DNA from: a virus
DNA length: 36,797 nt
IMG/VR virus record: IMGVR_UViG_3300035703_000229
Coordinates: 1-36,797 of that record
Direction: 5' to 3' (one strand)
The translations under genes were made by a program, and so were the position numbers. Shown piece after piece: positions 13,415 to 22,914 of this stretch. The notes under the pieces were generated by a model. That model made no database searches and was not told the DNA's origin. It worked only from the letters and a program-made list of their open reading frames with translations. Positions within the stretch are counted from its first letter, which is position 1. Every line of letters begins with the position of its first letter.

Positions 13415-14431
13415 TTAGAATCCTGCAAATACGTTTAACTCACCAAATGCATAGTTATAACCAGCCTTATATCTCAAACGAGTATAGTTAGTATCGTCTG
13501 TTTGGTCATACCACATTTGAACTTGTGAAGTTGCTGTTAAAGTATCAGTTGCTAAGTAATGATTATCAGCTTTAGTTAAGATAGCACGGTATGGAGTTGC
13601 AATTGCAGCTGGTGAACCAGTCGCAAAATCAGTTGCTAAATACTTATCTAAAACACCTAAAGATACCATTGGAATACCTCTATAAGTTACACCTGATAAA
13701 CCGTTAACTAATGCGTTTCTTTGCTCAACAATACCATATGCGGTTGATGAAAGATATTTAACCCATGCTTTGTAAATGTTATCAGTTACTAATAATACTT
13801 TTTGAGAATCTTCAATAAACTTCAATTCGTAAGGTTGTACTTCATAAAGTTTAGAATCTAAAGTATTTACAATGTTTGAAGTATTAATATCTGCTGCTGC
13901 AATAGTACCACCATAAACAGTTCCATCACCAGCTAAATAACCAGCTTTGATTTTTTTGAAGATACCATCAAATTGTGTATAGTCTGAATTTGACAAAGTA
14001 GTATCACCTAAGAACATTACACGGAATAAATCACGAGCTGCTGCTTCAGCTACTCTTTCTAAGATGTAAGCTTCAATTTCAGTACCTGTTAAGTCATTAA
14101 TATCAGCTCCTTTTTTACGAGCAACTTCTGCAATTGTAGCTTCAAATACATCTGCACATTGTTTTAATTGTGCTTGCATGTTAACTACATTTAAAGTAAA
14201 TGAAGAAATTGCAACACCTGTTCCTGTTTCGGTATTGTTACAAGTTGTAAATTTCTTTGTTACTTTATCCAAATAATTGTCTTTGTACATAATCTTATTA
14301 GATTGTACATCTTCAACTAATTGAAATCCTAACTGGTCTACTCTTGCGTAACCAGCTAATTTTTTCATTACTAATTCTCTGAATTCTGATTGTTTACCTG
14401 TATAAGTTGTAAACGAAGTAATTGCTGCCAT
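13415..14431 (-). CDS. Major capsid protein (HK97-like)
   Basis: A 338-residue protein starting MAAITSFTTYTGKQSEFREL. It follows the ClpP-type protease/scaffold gene with 19 bases between them, the usual order protease then capsid. Features include LVEDVQSNKIMYKDNYLDKV (N-arm/E-loop-like), QCADVFEATIAEVARKKGAD with LTGTEIEAYILERVAEAAAR (spine helix), LYEVQPYELKFIEDSQKVLL and VSLGVLDKYLATDFATGSP (P-domain strands), and a terminal QMWYDQTDDTNYTRLRYKAG. The pattern is that of Bacteroidetes phage capsid proteins. It is the shell subunit, probably processed by the protease. A hairpin follows its stop. Confidence 0.75.
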   Translation of the reverse strand: MAAITSFTTYTGKQSEFRELVMKKLAGYARVDQLGFQLVEDVQSNKIMYKDNYLDKVTKKFTTCNNTETGTGVAISSFTLNVVNMQAQLKQCADVFEATIAEVARKKGADINDLTGTEIEAYILERVAEAAARDLFRVMFLGDTTLSNSDYTQFDGIFKKIKAGYLAGDGTVYGGTIAAADINTSNIVNTLDSKLYEVQPYELKFIEDSQKVLLVTDNIYKAWVKYLSSTAYGIVEQRNALVNGLSGVTYRGIPMVSLGVLDKYLATDFATGSPAAIATPYRAILTKADNHYLATDTLTATSQVQMWYDQTDDTNYTRLRYKAGYNYAFGELNVFAGF

Positions 14432-14450
14432 TTTGTTTAATTTTTAATTT

Positions 14451-15653
14451 TTAGTTTTTAGATTTGATTTTATTTAACGCCCATGAGCCAAAGGTTGAAT
14501 CATTTGCATTTTCTTTTACAAAAGTTTGTTCACTTGCTTGGAATTCTTTGCCCTTTCCAATTACTACTTTTTTAAGTGTTTCAAACTCCGCTTTAAAATT
14601 ATTGAATGTGTTTTCTGTTTGTTCTTTTTCAGCTTTAATAGAAGTTAATTGCTCATTTAAAGAATTGTTAATGTTTGTTAACTCTTCAATTTTAGCGTTT
14701 AACTCTTCAACTGAAATTTCATTTACTTTTTTCTTTTCTTCTTCAGTCATTTTAGCTTCAGCATCCATTACTTCAGCTACAACACCGCCTGAAATTTTAA
14801 TTACTCTTCCGTTTGCATCTGTATAGTCTCCGTCTGCTGCTGGTGTTTCGTTACCGTCCGCATCAACTATAAAAGCTGGTTTTCCTGTTAGGTCTTCTGT
14901 TTCGCTTTCAACATATAAAAGCACTTCATTACCTTCAGCATCTTTAACAGGCATTTCCATATTTAAAGTAACCCCGTTAATCATAGCTGCTAACTTCGTG
15001 AATCCTCTTTTAATCCACGAAAGATTGTTTTCTTGTTTATTCATTGTTTGTTTTTTTGTTTGGTTATTTTCCCCAACGTAAGCCACTAACTTGTAAGGAG
15101 TGTAGTTTACACTTGAAGTAATTATCTCATGAGCAAAACCTAACTCAATAGCTTGTGTGCTTGTTAAGTCAGTAGCCTTTTGCATTAATGGTTGTAATTG
15201 CTCAACTGAATTTCCTGTTTGATTAACATAGAAATCTAAAATCTTTTTTTGTTCAGCTTGTAAGTTTTCACCTAACTGAATTAAGTCATCCGCTTCCATT
15301 GGAGTTGGTGAGTCAGGTTGCCAGTAAGGATTGTGAATAAAGAAACGTGAGTTCTCATGTAGCTTTCTAACATCCCCTGCCATGTAAATAACAGTTGCTA
15401 TTGAACCAACTATTCCTTCACCTATTGTTGTAATTCTTTTTCCGCTTGTTCTTAATTTGTCATAAATAGCCCATCCCTCAACTACCGAACCTCCACCACT
15501 ATTAATCGAAACATGAATATCAGTTACATCTGTTTCAAGTGAATCTAAAAACTTTTTTAATTGACTTAAATTAAATGTTTCAGCCCCACCAAAAAGAGAA
15601 ACTAAATCGCTCCCTCCAATGTAACCTTCTATATTTAGTTTTGCAACTTTCAT
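14451..15653 (-). CDS. ClpP-type prohead protease fused to scaffold-like tail
   Basis: A 400-residue protein. Residues about 1-180 are a ClpP/S14 domain: FGGAETFNLSQLKKFLDSLE, VSINSGGGSVVEGWAIYD (oxyanion glycines), catalytic Ser84 in GIVGSIATVIYMAG, His107 in RFFIHNPYW and Asp162 in TDLTSTQAIELGFA. From about 204 the protein changes: MNKQENNLSWIKRGFTKLAA and a long charged coiled coil (SVEELNAKIEELTNINNSLN), ending NDSTFGSWALNKIKSKN. The second half looks like a capsid scaffold. M204 (ATG at 15042-15044) after an A-rich leader could start a separate scaffold product, as in other phages with nested protease-scaffold genes. It would mature the procapsid. Confidence 0.85.
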   Translation of the reverse strand: MKVAKLNIEGYIGGSDLVSLFGGAETFNLSQLKKFLDSLETDVTDIHVSINSGGGSVVEGWAIYDKLRTSGKRITTIGEGIVGSIATVIYMAGDVRKLHENSRFFIHNPYWQPDSPTPMEADDLIQLGENLQAEQKKILDFYVNQTGNSVEQLQPLMQKATDLTSTQAIELGFAHEIITSSVNYTPYKLVAYVGENNQTKKQTMNKQENNLSWIKRGFTKLAAMINGVTLNMEMPVKDAEGNEVLLYVESETEDLTGKPAFIVDADGNETPAADGDYTDANGRVIKISGGVVAEVMDAEAKMTEEEKKKVNEISVEELNAKIEELTNINNSLNEQLTSIKAEKEQTENTFNNFKAEFETLKKVVIGKGKEFQASEQTFVKENANDSTFGSWALNKIKSKN

Positions 15654-15719
15654 ATTATTAAAACAAATTTATTCAAAGTAAATTCTTAATTTTGGTTTAT
15701 TATTATTAGTTAATATAAA
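15654..15719. promoter_or_regulatory. Divergent control region
   Basis: This 66-base AT-rich gap separates the minus-strand protease gene from the plus-strand RHH-like gene, the only divergent pair in the window. On the minus strand TAAATTTG lies about 10 bases before the protease ATG; on the plus strand TAATTTTG lies about 25 bases before the ATG at 15720. Both fit the TAnnTTTG -7 form but lack clear -33 boxes. The small DNA-binding-like protein may regulate this gap. Confidence 0.4.
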
Positions 15720-15908
15720 ATGTCTAAAAAACCACGCAATTTCAAAGTATATCAAGTTTGTTTAGGTTCGACAACAATGCATAAATTAGAATGTGATTTA
15801 AGGGATAACGAAGAACGCGCATCAACAAAAATTCGTGATATTCTTAAAGATTATTATAAAGACAAAGAGCCCTTCGGATGGAAGGACTATTTGAAAAAAT
15901 TAAAGTGA
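15720..15908 (+). CDS. Small RHH-like putative regulator, lone plus-strand gene
   Basis: A 62-residue basic protein. Residues about 9-20 (KVYQVCLGSTTMHK) can form a strand, followed by two helices (KLECDLRDNEERASTKIRDI and LKDYYKD), the layout of ribbon-helix-helix repressors such as Arc or CopG. The C-terminus is KEPFGWKDYLKKLK. It is the only convincing plus-strand gene, convergent with the tape measure (stops overlap by nine bases) and divergent from protease/capsid. Size, orientation, A/T-rich upstream region and an initial MSKKP support it as real. A role as a regulator of the structural genes is inferred. Confidence 0.6.
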   Translation: MSKKPRNFKVYQVCLGSTTMHKLECDLRDNEERASTKIRDILKDYYKDKEPFGWKDYLKKLK

Positions 15909-18386
15909 ACTAACCTGAACAGCTCTTTCAACGCTTGTTTGTGTTTTATTTATATCAGTTACTCTTACAACTGGTTGCGGCATTGATAACATCATTCTTT
16001 CCATCATTGCTTGATTGCTTAACTGCATATTTGCTGAACTACTTGCAGACCTTCCTGTAAATCCACCGTCAAACATTCCGCCTATATGTGGCATTGGATT
16101 GCTCATGCCTAATCTCATTCCTTCTAATTGTGAAGCTAACATTGAACCCTTTTGCGTATTTAAAACTCGTGATGGAATAACGTATTCATCTTTATGGTAA
16201 GTATAGCTTTTAGTTCCTAAATTAGTTGATTGCTCATGAGGATTTCCTTCGCCAGTATAACCGCCTTCTTCAAATGAATTTAAAAGCTGTTTAGCCTGTA
16301 CCATGTTTGAGGTAATCGTAACTAATCCTGTTGCTAATTTTGCGTAAGCTGCTAATCCACCAGTTAGTATATTGTCTGGTGAACTTACCGAAAATGAAGT
16401 AGCTGTTAAATTAGAAATTGCAGTTGCTGTATTTGCACCGATATTAATTAATGCAGACATTTTAGCAAATGCCGCTTGTTGTTCTTGGTCTTTAGCAAGT
16501 AAAGCACCTAAGTTTAAAATAACTTGTGCAGTATCGGTAACTAATTTAATTTCAGCTGTTCTTATTGCTGCTTTTTCAGCTTCCTTTTGTCTTAATAACT
16601 CAACTTCTTGATTTGCGTATTTAGCAACTATTTCTTGGTATTTTAAAGAGTTTTCTTCTAATCCATAAAGCTCTTGCTCCCTTTGTAAATTAAGTAATTC
16701 TTGCTTGGCCTCAAACTGAGTTTCTAAAGTAGTCATGGCATCGGAAAAATTAACCTCATTCCATGCCTGTTCTTCCTCTATAATTATGTTTTGTTGTGTT
16801 TGCCTTGCTTCAATATCTTTTTGGAAGGCTTCGTCTTGTAATTGTTTTTCATATGCTAATTGATTTTTTTGTAGTTCAATCATTTTAGCATCAAATTCAA
16901 CCTGAGCTGCATAAATTTGCTCATATGTTGAATTCCTATCCTGTAATACAATTTTAAGTTGATATTCAGCCAATTCTTTTTCTTCATTAAAAGATTGCTG
17001 ATTTAAATTTTTTCTTTCCTGTATAGCAGATGTTAAAAAAGATATTTCTTCTTGTTGATTTCTTTTAATTCCTTCTTGAAGCTCTTTTTGTATTTTTAAT
17101 AATTCATCTTTTTCCTTTTTTGCATTTTCTTCTCTTTGTTTTCTTGCCTTTTCAGCATTTTCTATTCTTTCTTTTTCAGCTATATTTTTTATTATAGTAA
17201 TTTCATTTTCAGCACTTATAGATTCTTTTTGTAATGCAATATAATTTTCTTGAATTTTGCTAAGTTCCTCTTGCCTTTTAACAGCATCATCTTTATATTT
17301 TTCTAATGTTTTCTTTTTTTCCTCATCTAATAAACTTAACCTTAAATCTGCACTTTTTTTAATTTCATTTTGTTTTTGAATTTCAATATCAGTTGTTGAT
17401 TTGCCTTCTGATTTAAGTAATTTTATTTTTTCATCAAAACCAAACTTTATGATATCTATACTTCTTTCTTCATTCTTAATTAATTTATTTTGATTTTCAA
17501 TAAATGTATCGTATAATTTTTGAGCTTCTACATTTGTTAAACCTAAATAATCACTAAACTCAATTAAATCATCACTCAATCCTTTAAATCCTTCTCCTAT
17601 TACTTTTAAAGTTTCTCCTAAAAACCCACCTGATTGAACTAATGTGTCAAAGTTTTCATAAATTAATTTAATGCCTTCAATAACAATTAATAATGGTATA
17701 GCCTTCATTGAGTTACTTATACCATCTAAACTTGTTTTAAATTTATCAAAATCTAAATTTCCTATTGATTCTCTTAAAAGACCCATTGAAGAGGTTAATT
17801 GCTCAACACCACTTCCCTTAAAAGTTGAGGTCGCATCTTTTACATCATCTAATTTATCCTTTAATTCAGCTAACTTTTGAGCCGCTCCCTCTTCTCCTCT
17901 AATAACAGCGTTTGTATATTCTTTTATTTGCTGTTTTAATTCTTGAATTGTATTTGCTTCTTCAATACCTCCTTGTATTCTTTTTTGAAGTAATGAAGGT
18001 ATTTTTTCTTCAATAGCAATTCTTTGATTTTCTAAACGTATTCTTTCTTTTAAGGCTTCGTCAAATTCTTTTGAACCTTCAACAGCAGCATCTAATGCCG
18101 CTTTATTTTCTTTTATTTGTTGCTTTAATTTACCATAGCTACCTTCAGCAAACTTTGCAGCACTATTAACTCCACCTAATGCGTTTGTATTGGCTTTTAA
18201 AGCATCATTTTGTTGTTTAAGTATTGCAGTAACCTCTTTTGCTCCTTGTTGAGCTTTAAGGTATTCTTTGCTTCCAACTTCAGCATCTTTATAAATAGAT
18301 TTAAGCTTCTTTAATTCCTCTTCTAATCTTTTTATATTAGTTATTGTTTCTCCTAAGTCTGTTTTAAATAAAACTACTTCTGCCAT
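15900..18386 (-). CDS. Tail tape measure protein
   Basis: An 828-residue protein. Residues about 1-150 and 280-600 are long charged helices and coiled coils rich in Glu, Lys and Gln (for example IKRLEEELKKLKSIYKDAEV). A hydrophobic segment, AIPLLIVIEGIKLIYENFDT, lies near 230-250, and another long apolar region (TDTAQVILNLGALLAKDQEQ, ALINIGANTATAISNLTATS) lies around 640-720. The C-terminus has GGYTG and FDGGFTG turns with a trypsin-like YVIPSRVLNTQ. These are hallmarks of tape measures. At about 0.15 nm per residue the tail would be near 124 nm, as in siphophages. It lies after the tail tip genes in transcription order, contrary to the usual order. Confidence 0.85.
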   Translation of the reverse strand: MAEVVLFKTDLGETITNIKRLEEELKKLKSIYKDAEVGSKEYLKAQQGAKEVTAILKQQNDALKANTNALGGVNSAAKFAEGSYGKLKQQIKENKAALDAAVEGSKEFDEALKERIRLENQRIAIEEKIPSLLQKRIQGGIEEANTIQELKQQIKEYTNAVIRGEEGAAQKLAELKDKLDDVKDATSTFKGSGVEQLTSSMGLLRESIGNLDFDKFKTSLDGISNSMKAIPLLIVIEGIKLIYENFDTLVQSGGFLGETLKVIGEGFKGLSDDLIEFSDYLGLTNVEAQKLYDTFIENQNKLIKNEERSIDIIKFGFDEKIKLLKSEGKSTTDIEIQKQNEIKKSADLRLSLLDEEKKKTLEKYKDDAVKRQEELSKIQENYIALQKESISAENEITIIKNIAEKERIENAEKARKQREENAKKEKDELLKIQKELQEGIKRNQQEEISFLTSAIQERKNLNQQSFNEEKELAEYQLKIVLQDRNSTYEQIYAAQVEFDAKMIELQKNQLAYEKQLQDEAFQKDIEARQTQQNIIIEEEQAWNEVNFSDAMTTLETQFEAKQELLNLQREQELYGLEENSLKYQEIVAKYANQEVELLRQKEAEKAAIRTAEIKLVTDTAQVILNLGALLAKDQEQQAAFAKMSALINIGANTATAISNLTATSFSVSSPDNILTGGLAAYAKLATGLVTITSNMVQAKQLLNSFEEGGYTGEGNPHEQSTNLGTKSYTYHKDEYVIPSRVLNTQKGSMLASQLEGMRLGMSNPMPHIGGMFDGGFTGRSASSSANMQLSNQAMMERMMLSMPQPVVRVTDINKTQTSVERAVQVSSL

Positions 18387-18387
18387 T

Positions 18388-20484
18388 TTAATTTAATTTA
18401 ATAAGTTCTACACTTGTACTATCATTGGAAGTATAGTCAAATTGACTAATCTTTGATAAAAAGAAATAAGAATTAAATTCATCTATGTAAATAGGATAAA
18501 AATAATTCAAGTTTATTATATCTAATATGTTAAGCCTTATTTCACACTTAACTATTTTAAGACTTTGTAATATGTTAATTAAGTCAAGTGAATATTCTAA
18601 TAAGTTTGATTGAAATCCAGCCGAGTAATTCATTGAGTTATCAATAAACCAAGTTAACGGTATATTATTAGATACTATTGTATTTGTTGTACCATCAGTA
18701 TAAGTAACAGAAAAATCTTTTTTCTCTACATAACCAGTTCTGGCAGTAACTCCATTTTTAAAACTTTTACTATCTGTTAAAGAAACGCCATCATGCAAAT
18801 CAATATACATTACTCTTTTTCCATTTAATCTTTCAACATTTGTACTTGCTGCAAAAGGACTTTCATAAATTTTTTTTTCTAAATTTAAATTTTGATTATT
18901 AATTGTGATAATCCCGTTTGTGCCTTCAGGCTCTGTCAAAACAAATTTATCTTCTTTATGATTTAAAAGATTTCTTTGAGCGTAACTATCAATTTTAAAC
19001 TCTAAATTATAATCTTTTGTTTCATCTAATTTATTGCTCCAGTCAAGTGCGTTTTGTATATTAGATTTAATTTCAGAGAATTCAAATAAAGTAACTTTTT
19101 TATTGTCTTCATCTACAATTGGAATAACTCCGTATCGAATACAAGTATCTTTAAAAAAATCACTTTGTTTTATATCTGATAAACAATTTTCACATGAAAC
19201 AATGCCATTAAAAGCTAATCCAGTTGATAATTGAAAAGATGTATTTGAATTATTTAATATATTTAATTGTTTAATTGAAATTAAATCGGAACCTAAAAAG
19301 TTTATATCACTATCTCCATAAAAACTTGATTCTTGATAATAACCAATTCTAATTAAATCGCCTTTATTACATAAAACATTAATTGTTTGATTAAAACTTG
19401 TTGAATATGATATATTATTTATTCCTGTATTATTTGCAATAATTGAAGAATTTACATAATCATATTTATATTCTATAATTTGTTTTATTGGAACATTATT
19501 TACAAATACATAAAAATTATATTTATCTGTTAATTTATGTTTTGGAACAGCTGATAAACCATTATTATAATTATTTCTCCATTGCATTTTATGTATAAAT
19601 GACAAATCAAAATCAACATTAATATTAAATGTTCCCGTAACATTTGCTATGAAAAAATTATTTGTATATAAATTTACATTACCTGATACATAATTATTAA
19701 AACTTAAATATTTAATTGGATATCCAATTGTAAAAGCTATACCATAAGTTTCAGGAAATCCAGCCCTTCCTACTGCATAAACGCTATTATTACTTTGTAA
19801 TCCAACATAAGTATTTGCATCTATTGTTTCTTGAGTATTGCTAAGATTATTTTTAGCAGTTGGTATTATATCATTATTATAAGCTTCAAGAGAATTTTCA
19901 ATATTATTTATTAATGTATAACCAGCATCCTCAACAATAGCTTTAATTAAAGTCTTTCTATAAAAAGAAGGCAATAATAAACGAGCATCAATTGTAGTTG
20001 TTGATGTTGGCATTCCATTATAATCAATTAAAGCAAATATTAGACCTTCATTTGTATTTCTTTTAGAAATTACATTTGATAAATTCCAAATTGTTTTTAA
20101 ACTTGGTGTATTATCAGTGTCTATTTGGTTAATTGATTTGTTCTTTATTATTTCATAAAAACCAGCATTGCCAGTAAAGAACCTTAAACTAATATCCTCA
20201 TCTATATTTTCAATGCTTATAAATCCTTTCTTGAATATAAAGCCATCAATAAGAATTTCACAATTTAAACGAGAATACGGAATTAAGCTATCTGAATTCA
20301 AAAAGTCAGCATAGCCTAAATTCTGTAAATTTTTATTTGTCTTCGGAACTTTAAATGTGTTTGAGTATTCGCTTTCTCGCTTTGTAATATCTTCAATGTT
20401 AATTAAAGAAAATGACTGCACGATTTTTTCAGTATCGTATAAGTCAAGTAATTGGTCTTGTATTTTAATTTCAAGAATTGCCAC
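18388..20484 (-). CDS. Large tail protein, 698 aa
   Basis: A 698-residue protein starting MAILEIKIQDQLLDLYDTEK with SFSLINIEDITKRESEYSNT and FKVPKTNKNLQNLGYADFLN. The last is the typical start of Bacteroidetes phage tail-tip or baseplate hub proteins. The middle is Asn/Tyr/Ile-rich and beta; the C-terminal half has FFKDTCIRYGVIPIVDEDNK then VTLFEFSEI and YVEKKDFSVTYTDGTTN. These features fit a distal tail or hub-like protein bound to the tape-measure tip. It starts two bases from the previous stop and ends one base before the tape measure ATG. Confidence 0.6.
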   Translation of the reverse strand: MAILEIKIQDQLLDLYDTEKIVQSFSLINIEDITKRESEYSNTFKVPKTNKNLQNLGYADFLNSDSLIPYSRLNCEILIDGFIFKKGFISIENIDEDISLRFFTGNAGFYEIIKNKSINQIDTDNTPSLKTIWNLSNVISKRNTNEGLIFALIDYNGMPTSTTTIDARLLLPSFYRKTLIKAIVEDAGYTLINNIENSLEAYNNDIIPTAKNNLSNTQETIDANTYVGLQSNNSVYAVGRAGFPETYGIAFTIGYPIKYLSFNNYVSGNVNLYTNNFFIANVTGTFNINVDFDLSFIHKMQWRNNYNNGLSAVPKHKLTDKYNFYVFVNNVPIKQIIEYKYDYVNSSIIANNTGINNISYSTSFNQTINVLCNKGDLIRIGYYQESSFYGDSDINFLGSDLISIKQLNILNNSNTSFQLSTGLAFNGIVSCENCLSDIKQSDFFKDTCIRYGVIPIVDEDNKKVTLFEFSEIKSNIQNALDWSNKLDETKDYNLEFKIDSYAQRNLLNHKEDKFVLTEPEGTNGIITINNQNLNLEKKIYESPFAASTNVERLNGKRVMYIDLHDGVSLTDSKSFKNGVTARTGYVEKKDFSVTYTDGTTNTIVSNNIPLTWFIDNSMNYSAGFQSNLLEYSLDLINILQSLKIVKCEIRLNILDIINLNYFYPIYIDEFNSYFFLSKISQFDYTSNDSTSVELIKLN

Positions 20485-20486
20485 AT

Positions 20487-21575
20487 TTATTGTCTTTGTA
20501 TGTTTAATTGTTCAGCATAGTTGAAAGTGATTGAAATATCGTACATATTTTCTTTTGTATTGTATTTATCAAAACTTTCAACATCTAAAATTATAGGAAT
20601 AAAAACTTCATTAATAAATACCCATGCTTGTATTGAATATCTTAAAGTATCTAAAAAGTCTATTTGATTTAAGCTTAATCCTGTTGCATAAACTGTTACA
20701 GCGTTATAAACTTTATTTATTTCTGAATATCTTTTAATATCCTTTGTAATATAAGTTTTTTTATCGCCTATGTTTACTTTAAAATCCCTTCTTTGAGTAA
20801 AAATAAAGTTACCTCTGCCACCTTGCCTGTTTAACCAAACTATATTTATATTTTCATCCGAACAGCAATTGTCTACTTCTTCAAATAAGCTTTCCACTAC
20901 TTGAAGAGTAATTGTTGCGGAACCTTTAAATTCATTTCTTAAATAAACATTGCCATAGTAATAATAAGTATTTACAGAAGGTGCAGTTATATCCCATGTT
21001 TGAGTTCTGCTATTAATTGTATTGTTAGTAATCCATGCTGGCAAAGTTGAACTTATAATTATTTCTTCGCCATTTGGATAAAGACCATCCGTACCAAAAC
21101 TTTTATTTGTAGCTACATTTTTTTCAACCCTTATAACACGATCATAAGTATTATATTGAATGCCTTGTGGAACTTTTGGTTGAGGCGGTATTGCTGCATT
21201 TACAGTTAAAATTAATTTACCAGTCCCTTGACTTAAAGGAAATACATTTGGAATATTTACTTTTGAAAATACTTTAAAATAAAAAGTATATGTTCCTTGT
21301 GTTTGTGGAGTTATTTGTAATTCTTTTAAATAATCAGTTCCATCAATTAAATAAGGAGTGAAAGAACTATTACCACTCATAATCGTATACGGAAAACCTA
21401 AATTATTTACGTTTTCAGATTCGCTTATTTCAGCCCAGCTTGGTAAATTTTGATATGTTTGTGTTAAGCCAATAATACCAGCAACCCAATTACTTACATA
21501 ATCTGAAAATATATTTTGAAAAGATATATTTATTTCTTCTCCAACTGTTCCTGTTATATTATAAATATAACTCAT
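20487..21575 (-). CDS. Tail protein with Ig-like repeats, 362 aa
   Basis: A 362-residue protein. Two similar beta modules in the N-terminal two thirds (LPSWAEISESENVNNLGFPY, TYTFYFKVFSKV; then LPAWITNNTINSRTQTWDIT, VNTYYYYGNVYLRNEFKG) look like Ig/cadherin-like repeats with the LPSW/LPAW signature. The C-terminal part (VWLNRQGGRGNFIFTQRRDF, AWVFINEVFIPIILDVESFD, YDISITFNYAEQLNIQRQ) is a different beta domain. No membrane segment. It lies between 21572-22108 and the large tail protein and is ATGA-overlapped with the former. A distal tail role is inferred. Confidence 0.55.
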   Translation of the reverse strand: MSYIYNITGTVGEEINISFQNIFSDYVSNWVAGIIGLTQTYQNLPSWAEISESENVNNLGFPYTIMSGNSSFTPYLIDGTDYLKELQITPQTQGTYTFYFKVFSKVNIPNVFPLSQGTGKLILTVNAAIPPQPKVPQGIQYNTYDRVIRVEKNVATNKSFGTDGLYPNGEEIIISSTLPAWITNNTINSRTQTWDITAPSVNTYYYYGNVYLRNEFKGSATITLQVVESLFEEVDNCCSDENINIVWLNRQGGRGNFIFTQRRDFKVNIGDKKTYITKDIKRYSEINKVYNAVTVYATGLSLNQIDFLDTLRYSIQAWVFINEVFIPIILDVESFDKYNTKENMYDISITFNYAEQLNIQRQ

Positions 21576-22108
21576 GAATATATATGAATTTCAATAGAAG
21601 GTCTGTAAAAATTATCATCATCACCTAAAACGCCATCTGATAATACTCCACTATCATATGTATTAATTGTAATTTTTTCAAATTCTGCATCATAATAAGT
21701 TACAATAACATAATCAGTTCCTTTTTTATCAAAGTTAGAAGATAAAACAATTACTTTTTCTGCATTCCAGTCTTGTTGTTGGGTATTTGTCATTTCGTAA
21801 ACACCAGCACTTACTCTACTCCACGTCGGATTAAATCCCAATGTATTTTGTGCAACTGTCATTACAGGTGCGTTTGTAGATGTTTGATACATTTTAGCTG
21901 CATAAATTTTATAAGATGGTAATGTTTGCCATGTTTTATCCCCTCTCCAATATTGTGAAGTAGTCCCAGCGGTAATTAAATCTTCATAACTATCAGTTAT
22001 ATCATTTACAACTGTTCTTACATCTGATGCTGAAATATCGCCTGTTGTATTGTCCGCCAATAAACTTGCTATTTCTGCTAATATCTGCGCTTTTGTTTTT
22101 TGTGCCAT
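21572..22108 (-). CDS. Structural protein, 178 aa
   Basis: A 178-residue protein. The N-terminus (MAQKTKAQILAEIASLLADN, GDISASDVRTVVNDITDSYE) is the common trimerising start of phage fibre-like and tail-accessory proteins. It is followed by a short WRGDKTWQTLP motif and a beta C-terminal domain ending in RPSIEIHIYS. The 'AEI..L..DN..G.I...D.R..V.DI.DS' pattern is familiar from Bacteroidetes phage tail-fibre starts. It lies in the tail operon between 22111-22914 and 20487-21575. A tail spike or fibre role is likely; a ligand is not visible. Confidence 0.6.
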   Translation of the reverse strand: MAQKTKAQILAEIASLLADNTTGDISASDVRTVVNDITDSYEDLITAGTTSQYWRGDKTWQTLPSYKIYAAKMYQTSTNAPVMTVAQNTLGFNPTWSRVSAGVYEMTNTQQQDWNAEKVIVLSSNFDKKGTDYVIVTYYDAEFEKITINTYDSGVLSDGVLGDDDNFYRPSIEIHIYS

Positions 22109-22110
22109 AA

Positions 22111-22914
22111 TTAATTAATATCAAATCCTTGTGAGAATTGGTTAGTTTGAAATGCATTGTTAAATCCTACGCTTGTTTGAGTGAATCCGTTATAGATATT
22201 TAGTTTAGGAAAACCCCCGTCAAATACAGTTAAAAAAGTATTGCCACATCCAAATAATAAAGGTTCATCTATATTTGTTAAAGGTAAAGCACCACTTACA
22301 TATTTAGCGTTTAATTCACTTGTTGGAATACTTGAATTTAATACTAAGAAATAAACTGTTTCTTCACCGTCCCAACTTAAACGAACAGCATTAAAAATAC
22401 TAAAATCATAATCTTGGTAAATGTTTGGGGCTTGTATTTCAAATATCTTTTGAACTAAGCCTTTAATATTTATTTCTATTTGTATGTTTTGATTGAACGA
22501 ATATGTGAAGTTAGTTACTAAGGTATAAGGCAATGCGTCAGGAAATGATTCATCACTTTGAAAACCTTTGTAAAGTGTGAATTGAGGTAGTCTTAAACTC
22601 TTAATGTAAACCGTACCAGATAATGCGGTTGAGTAATCAAAGTCAATTACTACAGTACTACTTGTTGAACTTAAAACGCGATGTATTCCTGTATAGCTTC
22701 CACTATCAATAAATACGTATTCGTTTTTTACGGGATTAATATCCCAAGTATTTGAAATTGTTATTTGTGCATAACCAGTTCCAACGCTTGAAACTATTTG
22801 CTCTGAAATACTACTAATTAAATAAGACTTAAAATCAAATACAAAAGTAATATCGGAATAAGCTGAATTCCAAAGTTGCGCTGGTTGTTGTGATAATGTT
22901 ACGTTAGTTGCCAA
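22111..22914 (-). CDS. Beta-rich tail protein, 267 aa
   Basis: A 267-residue protein starting MATNVTLSQQPAQLWNSAYS with ITFVFDFK. It is all-beta in pattern, with LRLPQFTLYKGFQSDESFPD, IEINIKGLVQKIFEIQAPNI and the apolar-aromatic end FNNAFQTNQFSQGFDIN. No known motif. It lies two bases from the next gene and overlaps the upstream HK97-gp10-like gene by 11 bases. Position in the tail operon suggests a tail tube or distal tail component; the two-domain beta layout leaves both possible. Confidence 0.5.
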   Translation of the reverse strand: MATNVTLSQQPAQLWNSAYSDITFVFDFKSYLISSISEQIVSSVGTGYAQITISNTWDINPVKNEYVFIDSGSYTGIHRVLSSTSSTVVIDFDYSTALSGTVYIKSLRLPQFTLYKGFQSDESFPDALPYTLVTNFTYSFNQNIQIEINIKGLVQKIFEIQAPNIYQDYDFSIFNAVRLSWDGEETVYFLVLNSSIPTSELNAKYVSGALPLTNIDEPLLFGCGNTFLTVFDGGFPKLNIYNGFTQTSVGFNNAFQTNQFSQGFDIN

